Shown here: one piece after another, positions 49,270-60,506 of the stretch
Layout of the letters: each line of letters opens with the position of its first letter
Position numbering within the stretch: position 1 is the stretch's first letter
Source: Agrocybe praecox
Lineage: Eukaryota > Basidiomycota > Agaricomycetes > Agaricales > Agrocybaceae
Length of the DNA: 64,000 nucleotides
Reading direction: 5' to 3'
NCBI GenBank assembly: GCA_964017145.1
Contig: OZ024843.1
Coordinates: 301,001 to 365,000 of the forward strand
Position numbers and translations under genes: made by a program
Notes under the pieces: model-generated
The model's input: only the letters and a program-made list of their open reading frames with translations
Databases searched by the model: none
What the model was told of the DNA's origin: nothing

Positions 49270-50340
49270 GACTGATGAGATTTGTTTCAATTGTATCAAG
49301 GGGGCTTGACACTGCCCCACTGATCAGTGATTTCTGACGGGCCGTTTCGGAAATTGCCAGCACAGCCACAGCCCGCTGGCCCGGGCTCTTTCTTTGCCAC
49401 TACCACCACCGTCAAGCTCGACGAACAGCGACGCTCCCGATCGAACCCAGCCCTGGTTGAAACAGCGGCAGGCTCTGCCCTACCTTCCTCAACAACAACC
49501 CTGGCTGTAGTCCAACGCCGACGAACCGGTCTAGAAACGCAAGAAAACAAGTGGCAAGGACAACACAGATGGGACCGACGACGTCCCCAAGCCCAATTCC
49601 GCGAAGACAAAAGGGAGGCGGGATGGGAGGTAAAGACGGTGAGTGGCCCTACCATTCCTTCCTGTTTCTACTAAAGCCCATGTACTCGACCGACGCCGAG
49701 CAGGATGCCAGCACAAACGCTGCTGGCATTCCCACCCCTCTCACACTGTAAGCCCCGCTCCTCTCATTCTGTCTCAATGCAAGCCCTCGCTGACCAGTCG
49801 ACCTTTAATCAGTGCCGAGAAATTGCTGTTTGACTCTGAACCCCCCGTAGTGCCTCAGAGCACGATGCTCGTCCCCTCACTTCCTCTTTCCTCCCTCCAC
49901 CCTTTTTCATTGCCGAACTCGAGGGTTCACGTCGGACGGGTGCCGGCGGTCACCGCCAATGAGCAGCCCGACGGCAGTGGCTGTGACGATGAGTCCACCG
50001 ACGACGACGACAGTGGGGAGAGTGCCATCCAAGCTGCCCCCAGCGACAACGATGGCGGCGGCGGCGTTGGTGGCTTAGACACAAGCAACACCAGCAACGA
50101 GAGAAACCATGAGAGCGTAGCCAAACGAGCGTGCAAAGCGAAGTCCACCACCCTGTTTTCTATGTTAATGATGGGCATGCACCTAAGCTCGATACGGTAC
50201 GTCCATTACCGCCCACTGTTCGAGAGGGCACTGTCTTCTCTGTGCCTTTCCCCTCTCCGTCCATCCTTCTTTTCCCTCCTTCCGCTCCCTCTCCTCTCTT
50301 CCTTCTTTGTTCCTTTTCTCTTTTTAAATCACATACATAA
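49270..50340 (+). other. GC-rich island with unrecognised low-complexity frames
   Basis: Base composition shifts abruptly to GC-rich, Ala/Pro/Arg/Asp-coding sequence between AT-richer flanks. A plus-strand frame from ATG 49327 reads to 49674 and meets a good donor (GTGAGT) near 49638. A downstream frame contains an acidic run (about 49985-50025, DDESTDDDDSGES), a Gly run and a KRACKAK basic motif, before a C/T-rich 3' part (50220-50330). It may be a spliced gene, a fragment of a transposable element or a foreign insertion. No motif allows a family call. Confidence 0.3.
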
Positions 50341-50444
50341 AAATCGTGTATATTTTCCATTTTAATAAATTAGTGTTCATGATGCGCAGATAAGAATGAC
50401 ATCTCCTATTGTACTCTCTAAACGTCCCTTCCTCATGACATATT

Positions 50445-52020
50445 CTACTCCAGGTCTGCGTGCACCGCCGAATGCTCTGAATGAGGTATTGTAGGAAGCT
50501 GGATGGCGCTAAAATTCTCTCTTTTGCGCGCCGCACGACGAACGTTGAGAATCATCCGACTTCCGAACACACCAGAAATGCCCGTCGTGAAGGTTCCAGC
50601 AACTTGCATGTAGACATTCTTACAATATTGGACTGAGCGTCGTTCTCATTCGACGTTAATGAAGAGAGACTCACGGATTGCTTAACAAACGTGATTAAGC
50701 AGACCAGATAGGTAGCTGTCATTCTGAAGGCGATGTAAGTAGGGTAATTTCCGGAGAAATATTAATTTTACTCACAGTATGAAGACTAACACGGAGTCGC
50801 GGACCATGATATTAAGCAGAGTTAGTCCTCTGCGGCGAAGAATTTTCTCGGAGAAGTAATTGATGATCCACCGGTGTGTCACAAGCGCACAGAGGCTGGA
50901 CTCGAACACCAAATGGGGAATCCAGATCACATACGATGGCAAGTTTCCCAAAATGCATACTACTCCACCGGGTACGGTTATCAAGTTCACTATCCAAAAC
51001 TAAGGTTAATTCAACTTCGCATATTTCTATTTAGCAGTAGAACTACCACCTTTGACCCCCAGAATGTTCTGGACAAGCGACCAAGTTGAGACCCCAGTAC
51101 AAATCGCGTATCCTGTCAATATTGTGATTAAAATCTGCTTGCTCCGATTATATAGGGCGTATATTCGAATTTGAAGAATAGCTATTCGATTCTCAGTACG
51201 ATCATCGATTTGCAACAAATAAACGGGGAACATTACTAGCCTTGGATGATGATGGAGTTAATCCAAACGATGACAACCTCCCAACGTAAGGCGCGGAAGC
51301 CTTTTGAAAACATCAATTTGATACGTTTCTCCATCTATGAAAGAGTTGAGCTTACATCTGATGTGATGCGGTTAGTTAAAACCCTGCGCTGACTGTATGT
51401 GAGCTACTATTATAAAGAAGATATGGCTCACAGCTAGACTTAGCATTATTAATGTGTTTGGTTGATCATTTAAAGTGAGAAAACTTACGGAAGACGTTAT
51501 GGAAAGGGTGAAGAGATCTACGATTAGGGTGAGAAATATATCCCACTCAAAGATAATGAACGGAGTTATACCAAAAATTCCGAATCTGGTAAGAACGGTT
51601 AATCTTTCGCGAACCAGAGACACGGAAAAATGGTTTTTACCCACAGGCAGACATTGTATGGTAGCGGATTATGAAAAACAATACACTGAAGGGTGACCAG
51701 TCACCAGTCTATGTGCATGAAGACGTTGATATAACATGCGTTGACCCATCAACTGAGAACTACATACCCACATTGTTTCTACTTCTGAACCTATAGTGAG
51801 AACTGAAAATTCTCAGACTCCAGAGCGCCCCTTCAATTTGCAGAAGGATAGTAAGTACTAACTGAAATCGTAGCATGTGGCACTAGCCACAATTACTAAG
51901 ATAGAGCAGTCAGGCGAAGCATCTAGTGGCTATGGAAGAATGTGACTTACAACGGCCATACTTTATAAGCTCGATTTGACGAAGACCGTCGATGAGAGCG
52001 GAATCAAATGCACCTGGCAT
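50445..52020 (-). pseudogene. inverted, nonsense-mutated copy of the DUF6533-type gene
   Basis: Read on the minus strand, it matches 42489-44069 exon by exon: start MPGAFDSALIDGLRQIEL (ATG 52020), CYDF/EVETMW, WSPFSVLFFIIRYH, AILQIRIYALYNRS, ESSLCAL, RDSVLVFIL, TYLVCLITF and a last exon ending HADLE with TAG at 50447-50445. Within the exon matching 43116-43155 an in-frame TAA (51374-51372) replaces a Ser codon and the conserved Cys is lost, so the product would stop after about 80 residues. The intron after the IIIQ segment keeps the GC donor of the plus copy; the intron before TYLVCL has GT where the plus copy has GC. It is either a recent pseudogene or has an altered splice pattern skipping this exon. 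Confidence 0.7.
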
Positions 52021-52029
52021 TTGTGGATA

Positions 52030-52848
52030 AAAGACCCAGATATCAGGGGGAAAATTATCTCTGGGGTACAGAAATTAGCGTGAATAGATGCGGACTGGGT
52101 AAAGAAATCCCAAGCTTTATATCCTTTGGTGCTGGAATAATCTATTTTTGAACGCCTCACATCTAAATGTTACGGTAGCAAAAATCAGAATCTGTTCTTT
52201 TCATCATAAAGATAAGGATTTCCGTTACCTTTAACTACAATCGTACCAGGTGCGCATATTTATCTGACGAACCAAATGAAATCAAGCACGGGGTTTGACG
52301 TTAAACAACATTGAAGAAATATTGGCAAGTACATAGTGCTATGCTTCGAAAATCTGGAAAGCGAGAGATATTATCCAAAATGCCGCGAGGCCATCGAAAC
52401 GATCCCCTTAGCCCTAAAGACTGACATTCGAGGATTAGGGTTGATTTCAGCGTATAAAGAATTATACAATAACGTAGAAATCTCACTAGAAATGGATCAT
52501 TCGATCCAAGCGCCACCAAGGCTCATCTTGGAATGTAAGACGCTTCTCCAATCCGATCGGATGTACGGTGTTGCCGAACGGAAGTCCCACTCGATTTTTA
52601 TCTTATCTTATAAGCTCCCCGTCACCTTTTCGATCGATCTAAGTTTCGCTTTCAACGCTCAGGCTGATTGAAGCTTGCATCGCGGCACGCCAAGGACGAT
52701 GTTTGAATCCTCCCACTCGTCCGGCACATTTAACATCGAGGTCGCGAAGGATTTTCTCAGAGATATCATATATAGTTAAGGCCAGCAAGCATGGTCGACA
52801 GTTTCAAGGAATTTATCATCAGGCGAGGGGGTTAAAAGAATCAAGCTG
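52030..52848. other. intergenic
   Basis: 52030-52190 is the upstream part of the inverted duplication (it matches about 42340-42480 in reverse). The remainder, to the CACTG element, has one 111-codon plus-strand frame at 52336-52671 without recognisable features or splice partners; not called as a gene. Confidence 0.4.
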
Positions 52849-52852
52849 CCAG

Positions 52853-54915
52853 CACTGCGGATAGAAAAAGCAGGATTTTAAGCTGTCTCCAAAATTAAGG
52901 AAAAATCCTACTCGCCACACAGGAAAAAGTACTGTTTTCATACAGCAGAAACTGCTGTCAAAACCGTCATAAAAACAGTATTTTCTCCTGCCTTTTTGAC
53001 AGCAGAAAATACAGGTCCGAAAGCACCATTATTTGCTTTTCCCAAGACAGGAGTATTTACAGCAATCAGAACAAGAATATGGAGCACTTCTTAGGCATCA
53101 TATTTCGTTGTAAATTAAGCAATAATATAGAATTATAGATATCCCTAAGTACATTGTTTCTACCCGACGTAAAAACATGGTATAGATATAAATAAGACCG
53201 TCGAACTCACGATCGACGAGAAAACGCTACGCACAAGCTGGTTTCTAAGATGTAAAACGTGCGAAGGTCTGCCGGGAGGTCCAAGTAATTGTATAATTAG
53301 AAATTATCTGTTCTAAAGGCGAAGGAATCAATGCCCGAGTGTATAGGACATGTACGATCACTCACCGGGAGTTTTTTTGTGCGTATTCACACTTTCAAGC
53401 GGAACTGATCCCCTGTATCGAAGTTAAAGACATTTTGGAGAGAATTCGTGCGCAAGCTTTGACAATAGTGCCTTTGTAAGTATAACATGGGACTCACACG
53501 ATGTATTTCCTCGGTTCCACCGTTTCGATTATGATCAAGATACCTTGCGCTCAAAAAGGTCGATATATGCGCGCTAAAAGGTAAATATGCGAGGGATTTA
53601 GAGTAAGAAATTTTGGTTTATTTGATCTAGATCAAAGACCATGTGACGTACCGCACAATACACATTTTGCACACGGTACTTGCCAAAAGGCCGGCTGGAT
53701 AGCAATAACGCATTCTGACCGGCATGATCATAGTTTCCTGACGCAAAGAGGGAATTAAAGAAGCGAAAAGGTTGAATATATGCGCATATATGTTTACATA
53801 ATTAACATACCTAATGTAAAGCAGGGAGAACGGCCTCCCGATGGTTGAAATCGGCCCACAGAGAATATAATCACTATAATCACGCAAAAATTGGCGTCAG
53901 TACACTTGCATGGTCGTATTTAGATCATATACGCACCTTTGGTTAGATATATGCGGGTTCTATACCCAAATTTGTGGTCCCGGACCTCGTCTGTGAAAAC
54001 CATGCAGGGGTCGAGCGCTTCCCATAATCATGCCCTTTGTAAAAGAATGGGGATTATCGGATAGGAATGACATGAAGAGCTTTTTGATTCTCCAAGAAGT
54101 AGGCTGATTCAGAGTGAGGAAAGTTATGGACACGGGCAGACAGGACATAGATGGTAAGAAGGAAGAGGAGGCAAGGGGCAAAACCTCGTGGCGCGCGACG
54201 CGCGCCGCGTTGACCGAAGTTCGAACCCAGACGGCATAACGGCAGGGTCATTCACCCTCACCGACTCACCGGAGCATGCTGGGCGGCGGCCCGCGTTGCG
54301 GGTTGGCCTTAAATTGGCCTTGAGGTTGTAGAAAATCTGAAGCTCCTGTTCGACGCTTGGTATGATCGTGTATGTCGATAAGCGCCGATTATGAATATGA
54401 TTGCCTCGGGCATTACAAGCCAAAAATGGCAGTGACGCGCCCAGACTTCGAAACCGATCCGAGTGCCGTGTACGGTCGTCGGTGTGAGTACCGTTCGCTG
54501 ACGACATTCAAATGCCCGGTACTCCGTACTTGTTCAAACATTCTAACTTAAGGATCAGGTATCAGCAAAAAATAATTTCCATTAAATATTTAGGTGGAAA
54601 GGTAGTCGTAGTGTGAATACTGTATGATTTAAGCCGACAGAGGCAATATCACTATGTCTTCCCTTGGATTACTTCTCGTGCAAGAAAGTATGTACAAATT
54701 AATGTAGAAAGGGCAGGAGAATAAGCTATACATGAAATTCTTGCTTGGATGACAGGATATTCTGCTGCTTTGTAAAGACAGGATATTCTATTGCCAAAGA
54801 GAGACGAGCATATGCTGTTTGACAGGCAGTTATAAATAGGACACGAAGAACTCCTGTCAAAATCCGAAATAGTCCTGTTTTACACCATATTTTCCTGCTT
54901 ATGCTATCCGCAGTG
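52853..54915. mobile_element. CACTA-like DNA element, 2.06 kb, non-autonomous
   Basis: The ends are CACTGCGGATAG (52853-52864) and its exact complement CTATCCGCAGTG (54904-54915), with the similarity continuing as 'aagcagga'. CCAG flanks both sides (52849-52852 and 54916-54919), a possible 4-bp duplication. CACTA/EnSpm elements have CACT(A/G) ends, 2-4 bp duplications and subterminal repeats; here 'gacaggatattctgctg', 'acagcagaaa' and related words recur in the outer about 200 bases at both ends (52910-53070 and 54710-54890). No transposase is seen inside. The interior has a GC-rich patch at 54180-54310 with a GGGTTCGAACTTC string on the minus strand. Confidence 0.7.
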
Positions 54916-54921
54916 CCAGCG

Positions 54922-55482
54922 AACCAAGTGAGACGTCGGGGTCGCCGTTTTATAGGTAGCCTGCGGGAAAACGACCCATGTATATGTTCGCAAGTTTTTT
55001 TGAATTCGAAAACGGAGCCCATCGCAAGGCCAAGACAGAATCGTGGATGTGGATGTGGACAAGATGTTGCTAACTCGGAGTCGGATCGGACGGAATTATT
55101 CCGAGCTCTCCGACGCACGGCAAGGGCCGTGAATGACATCATGCCAGGTGTCCCGCGTATGTTCCGACTCAAATTTTGTGAACAAACGTATCAGAAGTTG
55201 GATTTTTAAGTTGGCGAACGATGGTATATCGAGTTTGACATATAAATATTCCCTTAATATGGTAAATGACATTATGGCCCATTCTAGGCGAGATTATTGA
55301 TAAAAGCAAAGTCCAACTCAAGCAAAGCGAAATTAGGCCCGTCTCTATATGGGCCCAAGACAGTGCGGCCTTCCATCCTGAAGAGTATGTACGACTTTCC
55401 GGGGCTTCAAATACTGCAAATATTTGGACACGATGGTTCCTATGCGAATGTCATGTCCTCTAGTTCTATGAACCTCCCTCCT
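54922..55482. other. intergenic
   Basis: Short frames only (for example 54901-55209 and 55266-55463, plus); none shows a recognisable domain or splice continuity. Confidence 0.35.
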
Positions 55483-55668
55483 TCACGATATAGTGCCTGA
55501 CTCCAAGTTTGAGTTCAATGATTCCTCTGAAAAAGATATCGTGGGTAGCTGCATTGCGCTGAGATTCTTTCCTTTGCTGGCGGCTTGTCGGACGTTGAGA
55601 ATCATCCGACTTCCGAACACACCAGACATGCCTGTTGTGAAGGTTGCCGAAACTTGCATGTAGATATC
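55483..55668 (-). pseudogene. relic of the last exon of a DUF6533-type gene
   Basis: After an acceptor (ttaag) the minus-strand frame reads DIYMQVSATFTTGMSG, VFGSRMILNVRQAASK and continues to TGA at 55485-55483. This is the last exon of the genes at 43887-44069 and 50600-50445 (NIYMQVSAPFTVAMS, VFGTRMILNVRQ). No earlier exons are found to its right, so only the 3' end was duplicated or survives. Confidence 0.7.
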
Positions 55669-56070
55669 CTTAACTTCGTTGGGGATAAGGCAACGGATAC
55701 AAAGTGGATATAACGTATACTATCTTTGTACAAGGAGCATACACAACCATCTGTTGAAATCACATACTACAAATTTTTACATTTCCGGGGGTAATACATA
55801 GATGTAGTTGTAAGGATTGTAAGTGTCGCACATTGTCGCCAATTTATACGGGCGAAATTTGAATGTTCAATAGCGCCTTTGACATTCTAGGTTTGGCTGC
55901 AAGACTGCTACCTGTGGCAAGTCGCGTCCCATTTCATTGCCGAGATGCGACTGTTATTCTGTGCAACAGGCACCCTATTACACGAGATTCAAGACCGCTG
56001 ATACGACCGCTATCATTAGCGACCTGCCAGACGGCACGCTGAGATCTGGAGACGAAGGCGAGCTTAATCG

Positions 56071-56232
56071 GCAGTTGAGCGGGCGTTCGGGGTTGAGCGA
56101 GAATTAAGTGTAATTGAACATGAGCGAGAGGAGCAAGGGTTGAGCGAGATTTTGATGGAATTGAGCATGCGGCGAACATTTAGCGAGAGTTATGCATCGG
56201 TTGCTTGATGAGCAAGGGCGGAGAGAGATGCC
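56071..56232 (+). repeat. degenerate TTGAGCGAG array, left
   Basis: At least seven imperfect units such as TTGAGCG, TTGAGCGAG, TGAGCGAGAGGAGCAAGG, TTGAGCGAG, TTGAGCATG, TTAGCGAG and TTGATGAGCAAGG in 160 bases. The reverse-complement motif forms the array at 60177-60435. Confidence 0.6.
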
Positions 56233-57706
56233 GGTATGACTATTCGGCTTCGGGAGGCCGCTAATGGTAGCAGTCGCAGTCACATCCCAGCAATGCCAGT
56301 TGTCCAGCCATCATGTGATTCTTACGTCTGGAAAACATTTCTTAGGTAAATAGTATGTGTGTTGTAATTTCATCCGGCATTATTTGGGCATTATGATTCT
56401 CCTTGACTAGACTTGACACAGGTATAGTGCTGCAAACATACTGCAGCGCTCCTGTATAATCTTTCATCCACAAGAAAAAAAGAAGGAAGGAAAGCCACAG
56501 GGAATCGCTACTATTCCTGGTGTCCACTCTTATAGATATTTCGGAGCGGTAAAAATAAGTTACACACCGAGTATGATGTAACGCTAAATATCGTGTGGCG
56601 TAGAAAATACAAAGGCGTCGATTTGCTCATTTTTCTACCTAGACCACTCGTATAACGTCCACAGGGCGTCACCTAATTGAGACTGCTTGGTATAGCAGTT
56701 GAGTATTTTTAACTTACCTGGATTATATGGAACCATGGGCCAGCCGTGGGAATTCGCGGAAAATTGCAATGGCTCGACTTGTTTGGTTTTCCAGGTCTCA
56801 GGACAGCCTGGCGTCGGTTATTTTTGGCATAATAGCATTATTGTATAGCAATATACATATATACAGAGTCTCGAGTAATACCGGTTCATTGGGGAGGCGC
56901 TACAAGTCGATTCAGCGACGAGCGGCTGATGTGCGCGTTGGGCGCATATCGCGTTCCCACGGTTCATCACCGCGCAGAATAAGTGATCCGATGCGCATTC
57001 AGTGTTTCTCGTGTTGTACTAGTATGTAACTCATATACATCCACATAAAATACATTCAGTACATAATTGAGGGTATATACTACATATGCTCAGAAATACA
57101 AACATACAATGGTCGGCTTACCAATAATCAGTAATTCACTGGAGTTGAGCAATAGTTGAATGGAAAGGTTGATTAATGAGCAGGGACAGAGATAAGGCTG
57201 GTATTGCTATCCGGCTAGGTAGGCTGCTAATGTTATCAGTCGCATGGGCATCGCGGGAAATTGCAATGGCTCGACTCGTTTGGTAATGTTCGCTTGATTC
57301 TCAAATCATCATGCGATCAACGCGTAGGAGAAACGCGTCTCTTATGCGATTGCTACCTAGAGCACTCGTTTGACGTCGCATGCCGCATCACCTAATTGCG
57401 ACTGCTTGCTATAGCAGTTGAGCTTTTTTTCTTGTTATCCGCGTTTTTGACTACATATGCTACCCTAAATCACCTGGTTTACTCGTTCCTAAATCATTTT
57501 GTGTCGATTTCAACGGTCTATCATATCCGGAATACATCGCGTACCTACAATGTCATATCACATGGACCTTTCCATCTCATCCGACGTGACTACTTCCTAA
57601 AATACAATATCAACAGACTCCATTAAGCAGTCGCATATATGTAGCACCTCAGTACAATTGAATGATTGCAATGTACGCAAGCACCTCTTTTGTTGATTCT
57701 TTTCCT

Positions 57707-57728
57707 AGACTGCTACATGTAGCAGTCT
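57707..57728. repeat. perfect 22-base palindrome
   Basis: AGACTGCTACA (57707-57717) is followed directly by its exact complement. Imperfect versions of the same GACTGCT...AGCAGT(C/T) dyad recur at about 56685-56702, 57403-57420 and 57772-57792, each next to 'tcacctaatt'. Confidence 0.8.
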
Positions 57729-58454
57729 CCCACACATCACCTAATTCTCTCAGAAAATCTCCCGGACTGTCACATATAACAGTCTCTCTGCTAAGAGCTC
57801 CTAAAACACTGCCTGCCTTACCAATCCTTCCAATTCTTTCCAAGAAAGATGATCAAGACTGGTAAATATCCCTTGTGTCATATGGTACACCGATCCGCGC
57901 CTTCAATGCATTCCCACAGAGCTATTGCATACACACATACATATGTTTGGCTCAGTATTTACTGGAAAAGACTGCTCACGTTAGCATTCTGTGATCGTCT
58001 GAATGAGCAGGGTAGCAGTGGTTTGCGCTGACTTCTCTTCGCTCGTTTTTGAACGCTCTTGGCAAGTGAGAGAGTTGGGAGTGCTCTCATGTATTTGGCC
58101 TTCTGAATATTTTTACAATCAATTACTAGCATGTACATGCGTTTCTTATTTCTATTATGAAGACATATGCGAGCGACAGACACCGGGTATTATTTAACGA
58201 TAGGAACCTGAAGGTGAGAACGTGCCATATCGGACAAGGTGATAAAAGGGTAAATGCTGCGCAACAGATTTCAAGGAATTGTTCCCCATTCCTTACTACC
58301 TCCACCTCATTGTTAACCCAGTCCCCACTCCTTCTCATCCTTCCAGCACTCATATTTTATCTAGTGTGTAGAACATCTACATAATATTTAACCTCATTTC
58401 CTGATTCATTGTATTCTCCCTTCAGGTTTCGCGTCTGCCACTTTCGGTGGCACC

Positions 58455-59433
58455 ATGGCCCAACCAGGACTTTTTCCCGCAGAAAATCCCAACACATCCG
58501 GGATTTCCGAACCTCTTCCCGAGAACCTCGTTCGTATCCCTAGCTCAAAGTCTAACAAGTACTATATCGTAACAAAGGGAACTGTGGTGGGCATCTACAA
58601 TAACTGGTACGTCGGTGATTTAATTTTCCTTTTCTTTCGAATCCAAAACTAACTCATGGTGCAGGGGAATGGCTCAAAAATCTCTGGAGGGTGTGCAGTA
58701 CGCTAGCATCCTTTCCAAAGATAGTTGGGAAGATGCGAAAGCATATTACCAAGAATGCTTTGAAGCCGGCATTGTTAAGATTGGAGAACCCAATACCTCT
58801 CGTCGCGCCAGGCGAATCGCAGATTGGGGTCCGCCAATTATTTCCTATGACACGAGCCCAACTACAAGCCCCAGTTCAAGGCCCTATATATCGTCATCTT
58901 CCATTTTGTCTCACACGACGCACTCCTTAATTCATCCTCAGGATTCCCCTCCACCTTATTCCGCTGTTAATAACAATAACTCAACCCCCGATAGTCTTCT
59001 TGGCTCTTCCTTTACCCCAAATTCAGGCCAGCAATACCGTCACAGAAATGTACCGTCAATGGTTGCCTCTCATCTAACTCAAGCCTCCACTCAGCGTGAC
59101 AATTCTCAGCCTGTCATTCCGCAAACTCCTCCGCGCCGCAACATTGGAAATATGGTCACCCAACGGACTGGTACCCGCCGTCGACGCCGTACAGAGATCC
59201 TCGAAACAGAGATACATGAAACAGTTGTTATAATCAGCGACTCCGAATCCGACGACGATAACACTTCTTCCAAAGCTACCAATGGAAGTGGAAGTGAGTC
59301 GGACTACGAGGAAAACAGCCCAGACCTCTCCGACGATATATCGCTCACACAGCTTTCATTTGTCCTCGATAATCCTTACGACCTTGACCACCCTGGAACC
59401 CCCACCCAGATTCGTCGTGCTCACCCTCGTTAA
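58455..59433 (+). CDS. viroplasmin/RNase H1 N-terminal-domain protein, 306 aa
   Basis: Two exons, 58455-58606 and 58665-59433 (donor GTACGT, acceptor gtgcag), join within a Trp codon. Residues about 35-90 form the caulimovirus-viroplasmin/RNase H1 N-terminal fold: KYYIVTKGTVVGIYNNW, then AQKSLEGVQYASI and SWEDAKAYYQECFEAGIV. In RNase H1 this small domain binds RNA/DNA hybrids or dsRNA; no RNase H catalytic domain follows here. The rest is disordered and Ser/Pro-rich, with a basic patch RTGTRRRRRTEI and then ETVVIISDSESDDD, which fits a SUMO-interaction motif (hydrophobic core plus acidic/Ser run). Stand-alone proteins of this type are expanded in mushrooms. It is convergent with the KDZ-type gene. 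Confidence 0.85.
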
Positions 59434-60506
59434 ATAGTCATGATATGTGACGGTCGAGTAACTGGATGATTTATTCGAGTGTAACTACATCTTCATACTT
59501 TTTTTTGGTACTGTCCTGCTTGTGGGTCATTGTAAATTGTAAAACGACTGCTGGGGAAATTTTAAGCATAGTACGCGTCTCAGAAAAATTATTAAAATAG
59601 AAAATAAGATAGTACTATGCATCGATATTCCAGTGCCGGTCATCGAGCTCGAAGCTTATGGAATTCAAAAATATGCACAAGTCCGATACTAGCGTGATGC
59701 GTGTCTTGATGTGCATTGCTTCAGTCACACCTTCGGCCATACGTGAGAAAGTTTGAATTGCGCATGTTGGAGAATGGCGTTGAACGCAGTCAACTGATCA
59801 ACTCCATTGACTCATTTCTTTCGGATTAATTGGGTTTAGACTTGTTTACATAAGTATAATCACAATGGTATGTGATCAACATCTTTCCCTCTCACTCGAG
59901 GGTCATAGCACCAACCTCGCAATTCGGTCTTCGGCGGAGCGGCACTTCGGCCGTGGTTTTCAACTCCAGTCACAGACTCACAGTTTGTGACTGGGTCGCC
60001 ACTGTCACCTGCGCGTGACCCACTCCAGCGTCTTGAACCGAACGCGTCGCTCGGTTTCCTGCTACGCCTCTGTCAAGGATTCTCGCGAATAGCATCTATT
60101 CACCAATGCTAGAACAGCATCAACATTTTTTTATGTTCTTAACACCGTGAAAACTGGTTAACAACCTTGTTGGCTAATTTGCTCAGCGCTCATTGATCAC
60201 CGACCGTCGCTGATGCACGCTCAATCACTCACTTATCCTCGCTCAAGCGCTCATCCCAGTCTCCTCGCTCATCACGTATCTCGCTCAAACTTATTTCCTC
60301 ACTCATCACGAATCTCGCTCAACCTCGTCTCCTTACTCATCACATATCCTGCTCATCGCGCTTCACTAATCCTCGCTTAACCACCGTCCTCGCTTTACCC
60401 CTTCCCACTCATTACTTGTCCCCGCTCATTAAATTTTCAATCATACGCATAGAAGTAAAGCACCCTTTTCTGTCAATGTATTCTATTTTTTATATCATAT
60501 ATAAGC
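59434..60506. other. intergenic between convergent genes
   Basis: No gene is seen. It includes a GC-rich patch (59920-60080) with an 8-bp-stem hairpin CAGTCACA...TGTGACTG (59967-59993) and the CTCGCTCA array described separately. Confidence 0.5.
60177..60435 (-). repeat. degenerate CTCGCTCA(A/T) array, right
   Basis: About 15 imperfect units of CTCGCTCA, CTCACTCATCAC and CTCGCTCAAC-type words over 260 bases, the reverse complement of the motif at 56071-56232. It lies between the stop codons of two convergent genes. Confidence 0.65.

Larger units (their letters stand above)
55690..58454. other. repeat-rich intergenic region upstream of the viroplasmin-like gene
   Basis: No gene is supported. 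It holds a TTGAGCGAG array (56071-56232), a tandem duplication in which about 56200-56790 resembles 57160-57430 ('tcacctaattg-gactgctt', 'ttgcaatggctcgact'), and several palindromes built on GACTGCTA/TAGCAGTC (about 55898, 56262, 56682, 57402, 57707 and 57770). A promoter for the gene at 58455 must lie at the right end, where a C/T-rich stretch (58270-58340) precedes the ATG. Confidence 0.45.

Noticed and set aside
49296..49655. 119-codon minus-strand frame in the GC-rich island
   Set aside because: Antisense of an equally open plus-strand frame in GC-rich DNA; no motif favours it.
52336..52671. 111-codon plus-strand frame
   Set aside because: No recognisable domain, splice partners or paralog; could be chance.
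56727..57029. 100-codon frame with one hydrophobic stretch
   Set aside because: Lies across one unit of a non-coding tandem duplication whose sister unit does not keep the frame.
57396..57626. 76-codon frame with a hydrophobic start
   Set aside because: Starts inside a repeat and palindrome; no homology seen.
56071..60435. CRISPR-like array
   Set aside because: The repeats are short, degenerate, without regular spacers, and the organism is a eukaryote.
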